From: Rapana venosa
Taxonomy: Eukaryota; Mollusca; Gastropoda; Neogastropoda; Muricidae
Direction: 5' to 3'
Assembly: GCA_028751875.1 (NCBI GenBank)
Contig: CM054159.1
Span: 5,867,079-5,931,078, forward strand
DNA length: 64,000 nucleotides
Shown here: piece by piece, positions 55,195-64,000 of the stretch
How positions within the stretch are numbered: position 1 is the stretch's first letter
Layout: every line of letters begins with the position of its first letter
Position numbers and translations under genes: made by a program
The notes under the pieces: generated by a model
Told to the model about the DNA's origin: nothing
The model's input: the letters and a program-made list of their open reading frames with translations, nothing else
Databases searched by the model: none

Positions 55195-57535
55195 GGACAA
55201 TGTGGCTAGGTGCTGTGCTCTGGTGCTTGTGGTCCTATCAGTGCTATGCTCTGGTGCTTGCTTTTGCTATCTGTGCTATGTTCTGATGCTGTCTATCTGT
55301 GCTATGTTCTGATGCTTGCTGTCTATCTGTGCTATGTTCTGATGCTTGCTGTCTGTGCTATGTTCTGATGCTTGCTATCTGTGCTATGTTCTGATGCTTG
55401 CTATCTGTGCTATGTTCTGATGCTTGCTATCTGTGCTATGTTCTGGTGCTTGTCCTATCTGTGCTATGTTCTGGTGCTTGCTGTCCATCTGTGCTATGTT
55501 CTGGTGCTTGTGGTCCTGTCTGTGCTGTGTTCTGGTGCTTGTCCTATCTGTGCTATGCTCTGGTGCTTGTTGTCCTATCTGTGCTATGCTCTGGTGCTTG
55601 CTGCCCTATCCGTGCTATGTTCTGGTGCTTGCTGCCCTATCTGTGCTATGTTCTGATGCTTGCTGTCTCTCTGTGCTATGTTCTGATGCTTGCTGTCTCT
55701 CTGTGCTATGTTCTCGTGCTTGCTGTCTATCTGTGCTATGTTCTGGTGCTTACTGCCCTATCTGTGCTATGTTCTGGTGCTTGCTGCCCTATCTGTGCTA
55801 TGTTCTGGTGCCTGCTGCCCTATCTGTGCTATGTTCTGGTGCCTGCTGCCCTATGTTCTGGTGCTTGCTGTTTATCTGTGCTATGTTATGATGCTTGCTG
55901 TCCTATCTGTGCTATGTTCTGATGCTTGCTGTTTATCTGTGCTATGTTCTGGTGCTTGCTGTCCTATCTGTGCTATGTTCTGATGCTTGCTGTTTATCTA
56001 TGCTATGTTCTGGTGCTTGTGTCCTATCTATGCTATGTTCTGATGCTTGCTGTCCTATCTGTGCTATGTTCTGGTGCTTGCTATTTATCTGTGCTATGTT
56101 CTGGTGCTTGTGGTCCTATCTGTGCTATGTTCTGGTGCTTGCTGCCCTATCTGTGCTATGTTCTGGAGCTTGTCCTATCTGTGCTATGTTCTGGTGCTTG
56201 CTATTTATCTGTGCTATGTTCTGGTGCTTGTGGTCCTATCTGTGCTATGTTCTGGTGCTTGCTGTCTATCTGTGCTATGTTCTGATGCTTGCTATCTGTG
56301 CTATGTTCTGGTGCTTGTCCTATCTGTGCTATGTTCTGGTGCTTGTCCTATCTGTGCTATGTTCTGGAGCTTGCTGCCCTATCTGTGCTATGCTCTGATG
56401 CTTGCTGTCTATCTGTGCTATGTTCTGGTGCTCGCTGCCCTGTATGTGCTATGTTCTGGTGCTATCTGTGCTATGTTCTGATGCTTGCTTTTGCTATCTG
56501 TGCTATGTTCTGATGCTTGCTGTTTATCTGTGCTATGTTCTGATGCTTGCTGTCTATCTGTGCTATGCTCTGGTGCTTGTGGTCCTATCTGTGCTATGCT
56601 CTGGTGCTTGCTGTTTATCTGTGCTATGTTCTGATGCTTGCTGCCCTATCTGTGCTATGTTCTGGTGCTTGCTGTCCTATCTGTGCTATGCTCTGGTGCT
56701 TGCTGTCCTATCTGTGCTATGCTCTGGTGCTTGCTGTTTATCTGTGCGATGTTCTGATGCTTGCTGCCCTATCTGTGCTATGTTCTGGTGCTTGTCCTAT
56801 CAGTGCTATGTTCTGGTGCTTGCTGCCCTATCTGTGCTATGTTCTGGTGCTTGTCCTACCAGTGCTATGCTCTGGTGCTTGCTGCCCTATCTGTGCTATG
56901 TTCTGGTGCTTGTCCTACCAGTGCTATATTCTGGTGCTTGTCCTACCAGTGCTATGTTCTGGTGCTTGCTGCCCTACCAGTGCTATGTTCTGGTGCTTGC
57001 TGCCCTATCTGTGCTATGTTCTCATGCTTGCTGTCTATCTGTGCTATGCTCTGGTGCTTGCTGTTTATCTGTGCTATGTTCTGATGCTTGCTGCCCTATC
57101 TGTGCTATGTTCTGGTGCTTGTCCTACCAGTGCTATGTTCTGGTGCTTGTGGTCCTATCTGTGCTATGTTCTGATGCTTGCTGCCCTATCTGTGCTATGT
57201 TCTGGTGCTTTCTGACCTATCTGTGCTATGCTGTGGTGCTTGTGGTCCTATCTGTGCTATGCTGTGGTGCTTGTGGTCCTATCTGTGCTATGCTGTGGTG
57301 CTTGTGGTCCTATCTGTGCTATGCTCTGATGCTTGCTGCCCTATCTGTGCTATGTTCTGATGCTTGCTGCCCTATCTGTGCTATGCTGTGGTGCTTGTGG
57401 TCCTATCTGTGCTATGCTCTGCTGTGTGTGGTCCTATCTGTGCTATGCTCTGGTGCTTGTGGTCCTATCTGTGCTACGCTCTGGTGCTTGCTGCCCTATC
57501 TGTGCTATGCTCTGGTGCTTGTGGTCCTATCACTG
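55195..57535. repeat. 26-31 bp minisatellite (CTATCTGTGCTATGTTCTGG type)
   Basis: About 2.3 kb of units sharing ATCTGTGCTATGTTCTGGTG followed by CTTG and then a variable link (CTGTC, CTGCC, TGGTCC, TCC, CTGTTT or nothing), so unit length ranges from 26 to 31 bases. By length there are roughly 75-80 units. GCTCTGG and GCTGTGG variants become common after about 57210. The unit lacks stops in all plus frames, giving long Cys/Leu/Val-rich frames (up to about 416 codons) that I do not regard as genes. Confidence 0.95.
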
Positions 57536-57740
57536 CCACTTTTCTCATGGCATCGGTGGCGTTATCAAATCTCCAAAGTCATACTAGATGAAGAACAATC
57601 TATTTACAAATATTACCCGGAAATTTGGAAACGTTTTTGCAAAATCTATTGACTAAACATTACAGAGTTAAAACAGTGGACTGTCTCCCCTTACATGCGC
57701 ACTTTTTCTTTTTCAAGTACTACAACCACAAAGGGCTTCC

Positions 57741-57897
57741 TTCAGACTGCCTTGTTTTTTTCAACACGCCGTTTTTCTTTTACAAATGCTTCTATCATCA
57801 GAAAAATCTTCAGACTGCCTTGTTTTTTCAACAAGCCGTTTTTCTTTTACAAATGCTTCTATCATCAGAAAAATCTTCAGACTGCCTTGTTTTATCC
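57741..57897. repeat. 67-68 bp tandem repeat running into the gap
   Basis: Units start with TTCAGACTGCCTTGTTTT at 57741, 57809 and 57876 and continue CAACAxGCCGTTTTTCTTTT and ACAAATGCTTCTATCATCAG. The third is cut by the gap. Confidence 0.95.
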
Positions 57898-57899
57898 CC

Positions 57900-58399
57900 N
57901 NNNNNNNNNNNNNNNNNNNNNNNNNNNNNNNNNNNNNNNNNNNNNNNNNNNNNNNNNNNNNNNNNNNNNNNNNNNNNNNNNNNNNNNNNNNNNNNNNNNN
58001 NNNNNNNNNNNNNNNNNNNNNNNNNNNNNNNNNNNNNNNNNNNNNNNNNNNNNNNNNNNNNNNNNNNNNNNNNNNNNNNNNNNNNNNNNNNNNNNNNNNN
58101 NNNNNNNNNNNNNNNNNNNNNNNNNNNNNNNNNNNNNNNNNNNNNNNNNNNNNNNNNNNNNNNNNNNNNNNNNNNNNNNNNNNNNNNNNNNNNNNNNNNN
58201 NNNNNNNNNNNNNNNNNNNNNNNNNNNNNNNNNNNNNNNNNNNNNNNNNNNNNNNNNNNNNNNNNNNNNNNNNNNNNNNNNNNNNNNNNNNNNNNNNNNN
58301 NNNNNNNNNNNNNNNNNNNNNNNNNNNNNNNNNNNNNNNNNNNNNNNNNNNNNNNNNNNNNNNNNNNNNNNNNNNNNNNNNNNNNNNNNNNNNNNNNNN
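57900..58399. other. assembly gap (500 N)
   Basis: Exactly 500 N, a conventional placeholder length. Its left edge is within a tandem repeat, so its true size is unknown. Confidence 1.
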
Positions 58400-59345
58400 T
58401 TTATTTATCTTTTTTTTTTAACTATTTCTAAAAGCCTTGTGTCTCCCCCTAAGCCAGATACAGCTATCAAACATGTACGCAAAAAGGGTGCAAAAGCAAA
58501 AATGTACTATGTTAAACTTGTACGCTCTTATGAAAGGAACGAGAAAAACACAATATTGTGTAAGGTTTGGAAACGGTCAATGGTTGTTAATTATGACGAT
58601 CCTAGTTACTTTAAATGGCATGTATAGGGATTTAAGCTTGTGCCCGCGCGCTTCATTAAGTGTGCGTTTGGTGTTTCTCACTTCCTCAGTTTTGCTTTTT
58701 TTGTTATTTTGTAGTAGAAACTGAAAATTTGAGGCAGTGCACATGTAAGTCAACTTGTTTATAATCGCTAACCCATTACGTTAGTGTGGGATTAGTTTGT
58801 TTTTTTGTTATTTCTCATTTGGAAAGTTTATTCGGTTTTGGGTTGTTGCCTCTTTTAAGTTTTAAAAGGGCCATGTGTGTATCGTTTTAGCCTCTGGCAG
58901 TGAAGGTTTAAAAAATCCTATGCAGTCGTCAAACTTGATTTTTTCTTTTTGTTTTGTTGTACACACATGATATGTGTCTCGAAGAATGAACAATGAGTTG
59001 TTTTTAGTATATTATATAAATGTCATTGGGTCTTTGGGCTTCTATTTTTCCGTCTTTGCTATCTCTTCGCGAGATCGTGATTTTATGTGTTTTTTGTGCG
59101 AAGTGAACACAAACATTTGCAGTATGTAAAAATTCACTGAAATAAGATGGTTTTGATGCCTGTACAAAGGTGGTGATCTTCGTCTCTGTTTAATTCTAAT
59201 ACCGCTGCATTGGTTTTTTTTCGGCTTATAAAGCCCTTGATTTTCTTGTTTATTGTCTACAACTTCATTTTTCCCTCATACCTTCATGTGTAACCTCCGT
59301 TTCATGTGTGTTTGTGCGTGTGTGCGTTCATGTGATGTCGGTGTG
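58400..59345. other. AT-rich DNA with one short unassigned frame
   Basis: A plus frame from the gap to 58627 includes KPDTAIKHVRKKGAKAKMYY and is Lys/Tyr-rich. It matches no family I know and may be chance in AT-rich DNA. Nothing else is seen. Confidence 0.4.
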
Positions 59346-59434
59346 CGTGCATTGTGTGTGTGTGTGTGTGGTGCGTATGTATTTTGTGTGTGTTAGTGGC
59401 AAAATATGTCTCAAAACATTGTAGCGATGGAAGA

Positions 59435-59540
59435 TTAGATGTAATATGTGCTTATTTATATACAAAAATGGTGTGTGTTTGTAAAAACGCTGCACTGTGG
59501 CGCAGTATGGTTTCTTATGCTAGTTGTCGCTTGATGACAT
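59435..59540 (+). repeat. dispersed repeat family E, plus-strand copy
   Basis: ATATGTGCTTATTTATATAC, GTGTGTTTGTAAAAACGC, GGCGCAGTATGGTTTCTTAT and GCTAGTTGTCGC match the inverted copy at 46425-46530. A TG microsatellite precedes it at 59350-59392. Confidence 0.75.
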
Positions 59541-60140
59541 TAAGAACGAACACAAGTAAAGACGCCAAAAATTTATCACCTTACCAGAGAACAACTCCTC
59601 GCAAAACTCCCGCTCGCCATTATATGAATAAAATTCACATCCTTAAAAAAAATTAGGAATACATCAACATCCGCATATAGATATCCTTATAATAAGTACC
59701 ACATTGCAAACAAGACATGCAAAAAGTGTACTGGAATAGGAAAACTGAAATGGGGTATCATTAGGGCGAGACGACCGTCCCCCACTCACTTCATTTACCT
59801 CAGCGCGAGCTAGCGCGCGACACAACACACACCAACTACAACACTTGAGACAATGCTCTCTCAATATCTCTCACAGCACACATCACACAATCTTGTCTCA
59901 AAAAGTTCATGTATGTATGTATGTACGCATGCACTCACGATCGCGCGGCACGCAGTAAACGCGCGCACACACGCTTTTTTGCGGCCATATTTTGCCTATT
60001 GGTTGATTAGCTTCAATCATTGGGAAGCTGCAGTGATTACAACATTTAAAATTGCTTCATAGATTATATAAAAGAGCACGAAATTGTCTATAAATCAAGT
60101 CCCTGACACCTCATCAGACGTTATTAAGTAAACAAAATAT
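59541..60140. other. no recognisable gene
   Basis: Ordinary AT-rich sequence with CGCG patches near 59810-59970. Confidence 0.6.
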
Positions 60141-60249
60141 CTAACCTTCAAAGAAAAGGACTTTATTAAATATAAATAAAGCTCTATTTGTCCGAACGTA
60201 GTCCATGGACATGGCCCCTCCATAGAAGGCTCGTTCGGCACAAATAGTC

Positions 60250-60480
60250 TTCAAATCAATGATAAACGAATAATCATCTACAAAATCAATGAACACAGAA
60301 TAAACATTACTACATTTCCGGACAAGAATAAATCTTTAAAGCATCAAGCTTCTGTACTCAGGTAGTGATTATGGAACAAGCTCCCCAAAAGCATAAATGT
60401 ATTCAAAACAAAATCGTTCAAGGACAGCTCAAAAAGCCAATTTAATGCAATGAATGGCCTAGGAATTTGAATAAATAAGG
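60250..60480 (+). pseudogene. possible LINE C-terminal remnant
   Basis: Plus-strand frames read HRINITTFPDKNKSLKHQA and then, after a break, PKSINVFKTKSFKDS. A basic segment, a W/N-x-L-P-like site and N-x-F-K-x-x-L-K are typical near the end of Jockey/CR1-type RT proteins. The Trp-Asn-x-Leu-Pro itself is damaged (tatggaacaagctcccc). Weak evidence only. Confidence 0.3.
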
Positions 60481-60799
60481 CCAAATCACCTGATTAATAC
60501 GGCAAATCAATCGCATACTTAATTTACCAGCACTAAGGTAGTACCTACCAATGGTCAAGACTAATTCAAGTTTATCTTACTGTGACTGAGACGAGAGATT
60601 CTACTGTTATACACACCTGTGATAGTGTCGGTGAGTATCGCGGTAGGGGGTAGGCGGAAAGCTGGCACTAAGATTATGCAAGAAGTAAGAGAATTTTAGG
60701 CTCTCAAGTAGTTAATAAATCTGTGCAATGTGAAAAATCAATAGTGAACGAGGAGGAAATTTTAAAATCTTTTCTAAGGTTGTTCCTGTAGTTGTAGTG

Positions 60800-60955
60800 T
60801 GTACCTTTCTCTCTCTTCTCCTTCTCTTTCGCTTCTCTACTCTCTCTCTCTCTTCTCGCTCGCTCTTCTTCTCTATCTATCCTTCGTTTTTCTCGTCATC
60901 CTCTCCTCTCCTTCAACACTACTCCCTTTCCTTCTTCCTTCTCTTGCTGTCTAGT
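60800..60955. repeat. CT-rich pyrimidine tract
   Basis: CTCTCT, TTCTCC and CTTCTT words. 60960-61860 is AT-rich without a gene. Confidence 0.85.
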
Positions 60956-61864
60956 TAATTCCAATTGATTTTATCGTGGAAGTTGTTTTTATATCTGATA
61001 GAGTGAGATTATTAGTATTATTATAAGCGATTAAATGATTTAGTTTGATATTGTTTTAGTTTTGATAGTCCAGTTGATTATGGCTTTGACTCTGATCGTA
61101 TAGGGCGTTCTACTTGTTTGAATAATTTGGAGTTTTTAAAAATTATTATTTTCTATGATTGAAGGTGTATTTCCTTTTCCCCTTGGTACTCCTCCAACCC
61201 CATCCTTTCCAATGCTTTTCTGTTATCATGTTATGGTGTTGTCTCATGGTGATGGGGATCATTTGATAATTGTTGTCTCAGGTGATGGGTGTTTGTGTTT
61301 AATGTATCTCTCTGTTATAAAATAATCATTTATTGTAATCTTATTTGACTTCTTCTGCTTGGATTAGTTATTGTGTGGAATATGTCATTTTTAAAAAAGC
61401 GCTATTTGTAAGTATGAGCGATAAAAAAAAAGCACTCTTTGCTGGGTGGAGGATGAGAGGAGGCGAGTTCACTTGAAGGTATATTATCAGTAACGACGAA
61501 TGCCTAGTATTTTATAACTTTTTATTCCTGTACTTTTTTTTTGTTTATATATAAAGTATAAACGTGAAAAAAAATGGGATGAAACAGTTAAGTGAAGTAT
61601 ATTGTTTGGTCTGACGTTTTATGCTTTTCTTTTTTTAATTCTTAAAAACAATTTTTACTTTTAACTGTGAGTGTGGACGTAGAGCGCGCACTAGGTGTGC
61701 ATGAGTATGTGTGTGCGGATATGTCTATGTGGTCTTGGTTTTTATATTTTTCCTTACAGCGATTTTATCTGTTCTTATCTTTTTTATGGTTTACTGTACT
61801 GAGTAAATGATGCTATAATGTAGTGGATAGTATAATGCATTACGAAATTTGTTATTAGATAGAT

Positions 61865-61950
61865 GGTTGATGAAAAAAAAAGCAAATGCATAGCTTATTC
61901 AATGTACCATCTGGAAAATAAAATTGTGGATTGACACGGAGTCATACTTC
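61865..61950 (+). repeat. dispersed repeat family C, plus-strand copy
   Basis: AAAAAAAAAGCAAATGCATA, GCTTATTCAATGTACCATCT and GGAAAATAAAATTG are followed by a single degenerate TTGAC. Confidence 0.6.
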
Positions 61951-61994
61951 ACTAGGCATCCAAAAGGCAACATGGCGCTCGCTCATGTACGTCC

Positions 61995-62045
61995 CTTCAC
62001 CCCCCCACCCTCTCTTCTTCTTCTCTTTCTCTTCTCTCTCTCTCC
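61995..62045. repeat. CT microsatellite
   Basis: (TTC)n and (CT)n. The region 62050-62680 shows TG-rich patches but no gene. Confidence 0.85.
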
Positions 62046-62679
62046 TCTTCACACAATTCTTTACTAGACTACTACTACTATCTATTAATTAAATTTATCC
62101 ATCTCGATAATGATTTTGATGCCGCGCGCGTTGTTGTGTGTGTGGTGTGTTGTGCGCTCGCTCGGTGTATATGTTTATTAACAGCATGGGGTTCCTTGTG
62201 TATTTCTGTGTGTAGTTGTGTGAGTGCGTGTGTGCATAGTGTATTATATGTAGGTACAGAGTGCATAAGTGTATATTTTTGTAGGTACCAGAGTGAATCG
62301 ATTATCTTTGAATATGTATCTTAATGCTCGTGTATATGCGTTTTCGCGTAAGCCACACGGACTAATAGGTATATGTATTCATTGATTGTATATGTTTAAG
62401 TGAGTGCTAGAATTGATAATTCAATCAGTTTAACCAGTTTAATTTAATCAGTTTAATAATCAAACGGTGTTATTAGTTGTGGCTCGATGATGATGAAATT
62501 TCCGTTTTAAAAGGGATTGAGAGAGGACACCCCAACAGGCAACGCCAAACAAACTGTTACCTAAAGGAATATTGAACTCGAGTTAACTGTAATGATAATT
62601 ACAGAAAACGATCAGTATTGCGTACGCAAGCACATGCATAGCGAGTATTAAATTATCAATTATAATTATCATACAATCT

Positions 62680-62830
62680 TTTTATCTATCTATCTATCTA
62701 TCTTTATTATCTATTATTTCAATTATCTAATTATTTTATATAACTTATATATATATATAAATATATTAAATATATATGCATATTTTTATATATTGTTATT
62801 ATATATATATATAAGTGTGTGTGTGTGGAT
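62680..62830. repeat. TCTA, TA and TG microsatellites
   Basis: TATCTATC at 62683-62705, TA-rich 62745-62815 and a short TG at 62815-62827. Confidence 0.9.
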
Positions 62831-62839
62831 GTTTAATTT

Positions 62840-63060
62840 ATTTTATATATTTAATTTATTTCTTTTATTCGAAGGAATGAACGGAATAGCACTCGTGTGT
62901 GCTTTTTACATACCATTCCCCGTGTGTATGCGGTTTTGTAAATTTGTCTCTGTTTCAGTGGCAACACAATGGTTTACTCTTCCGAAAAGGCGGAAAGGAT
63001 TTAAACGCGCATGCGCCAAAAATTCGCCATTGGTGAACTTGTCTACCGAGTACTACCCAC
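62840..63060 (-). mobile_element. SINE-like repeat, family B, minus-strand copy
   Basis: Plus-strand words GCACTCGTGTGTGCTTTTTA, CCCCGTGTGTATGCGGTTTT, CTCTTCCGAAAAGGCGGAAA in the order of 6200-6400. An AT-rich tail lies at 62840-62870. The sequence is clean and makes a good reference for the family. Confidence 0.75.
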
Positions 63061-64000
63061 CCCTCCCCTCCCCCCTCAATGAAAAAACAACATATGCGTG
63101 GGTTGCAGTTTTGTACAAGGTTTAAACCTAAACGCTAGAACTGGAAGTTAGTTAAAAAATTTCTTTTACACATTTTAAGCCATTAATTAGTTTATAGAAC
63201 ATGGCTTCTGCAAGTAAGTTTGGTGTAATAGGACGGTGACTGATTGCATGTTTATATGTTCAAATCAAAGGTCATAAAGTCTACTTTCGGTTATTTCTCG
63301 GTTATAATTTAATCTAGTTGTGAAAATTTAAAGTTAAATTTTTTTTTCTTTGTACGCTAGTTGAGTTTGAATACGCTTTGTTTCCGTTAGTGTCTGAGTT
63401 GTTTCGTAGTAAAGTGGAAAAGTTTTTGTCTCCTTCTTACGTGTGATAACTTGGGTATCGCAGAGTAAGTGGGTTTTAGCTATTGGTATTTAAGCTCATT
63501 TCCTGATTTTTATTGAGTATAAAGTGGCACATCCTGTAGCAATTTTTTATTTAATAGAGTTCGTTGGACACCTAGCAAATAATTTCATTTGGTATATAAC
63601 AGGTTGCTAGCATCGGTTTTTAAATAACGGTTTTTTCATGAATGGAGTATGTAGGTAATTAAAGCAATAAGATCTTATTTATTGGTCTTGCGTATTGGGT
63701 ATGTTATGGTATAAGAGTTTTTTTCTTCTTACTGATGAGCGTTAGTTTGATATTGAAGATATATATACCCTATTTTCAATCAATAATTGAGTTTAATATG
63801 TAAAGATTACTTTCCGCTGTCACCATTGTAGTTCGTTGCTAGATTGTAAGATGTAGCTAATTATTATTCCAACTAATTGACGTTAGAAGCTATCGCTACC
63901 ATCTTTCATCTTATTGGTATCAAAAGTATAAACACTTGTTGCTTTTTTCTTATATGTGTCCTTGCCCTGTAAGGTGGTATCAGAGTATAAAAATTCTTCT
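63061..64000. other. AT-rich DNA, no gene seen
   Basis: Clean sequence without an ORF above about 50 codons, repeat or motif that I recognise. Confidence 0.6.

Noticed and set aside
55195..57535. CRISPR-like array
   Set aside because: Units are contiguous with no unique spacers; it is a eukaryotic minisatellite. The same applies to 37450-39860.
56402..57652. 416-codon Cys-rich open frame in the minisatellite
   Set aside because: The unit lacks stops in every plus frame and its length varies from 26 to 31, so openness is expected without coding.

Overview
This is a eukaryotic draft-assembly window, almost certainly from a marine lophotrochozoan and most likely a mollusc. The evidence is a tRNA-derived SINE of a type I recognise from gastropods and bivalves (50.5-50.87 kb), several other tRNA-type SINEs, non-LTR retrotransposon fragments of at least three lineages (RTE-like, I/Nimb-like, CR1/L2-like), very long CA/TG and CT microsatellites, and a 500-N scaffold gap (57900-58399). 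There are no bacterial-style operons and no intact long host gene. The longest open frames come from CA repeats, minisatellites or homopolymer blocks and are not genes.

The only host protein-coding signal I can name is a split gene of the CAP superfamily (CRISP/antigen 5/PR-1) on the minus strand. One exon piece lies at 11237-11314 and ends in a reading-frame triplet plus a GTAAGA donor. The next lies at 7501-7610 and runs from a CAG acceptor to a GTGAGT donor. They join in phase 0 across a 3.6 kb intron made largely of TG repeats. Five short copies of the second exon's first ~33 bases are scattered through that intron.

Layout: 1-6.2 kb is noisy AT-rich DNA with a homopolymer block, a SINE, a LINE tail and a tandem duplication. 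6.2-11.6 kb is the CAP locus with nested SINEs and giant microsatellites. 11.6-24 kb is low-complexity, noisy DNA with scattered SINEs. 24.2-26.9 kb is clean sequence with LINE tails, TA/TG repeats and a SINE. 27.0-35.9 kb is a nearly pure homopolymer-run block that I read as sequencing or consensus error. 36.0-37.3 kb is a CR1/L2-like LINE. 37.4-39.9 kb is a 26-bp minisatellite with a LINE tail inside it. 40-48 kb is noisy DNA with SINE and LINE tails. 48.3-49.7 kb is a set of diverged tandem duplications. 52.1-55.0 kb is a nearly complete but frameshifted RTE-like LINE. 55.2-57.5 kb is a second minisatellite. 57.7-58.4 kb is a 68-bp tandem repeat running into the gap. 58.4-64 kb is clean AT-rich DNA with a few repeats.

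The most interesting biology is a four-copy SINE family, all copies on the minus strand, whose head appears to join a tRNA box A to a 5S rRNA internal promoter. Next is the reiteration of a CAP exon start with its splice acceptor inside a TG-repeat intron. The most important caveat is that much of the window carries an error pattern in which isolated bases are replaced by their neighbours while length is roughly kept, so stops and apparent homopolymers there cannot be trusted.
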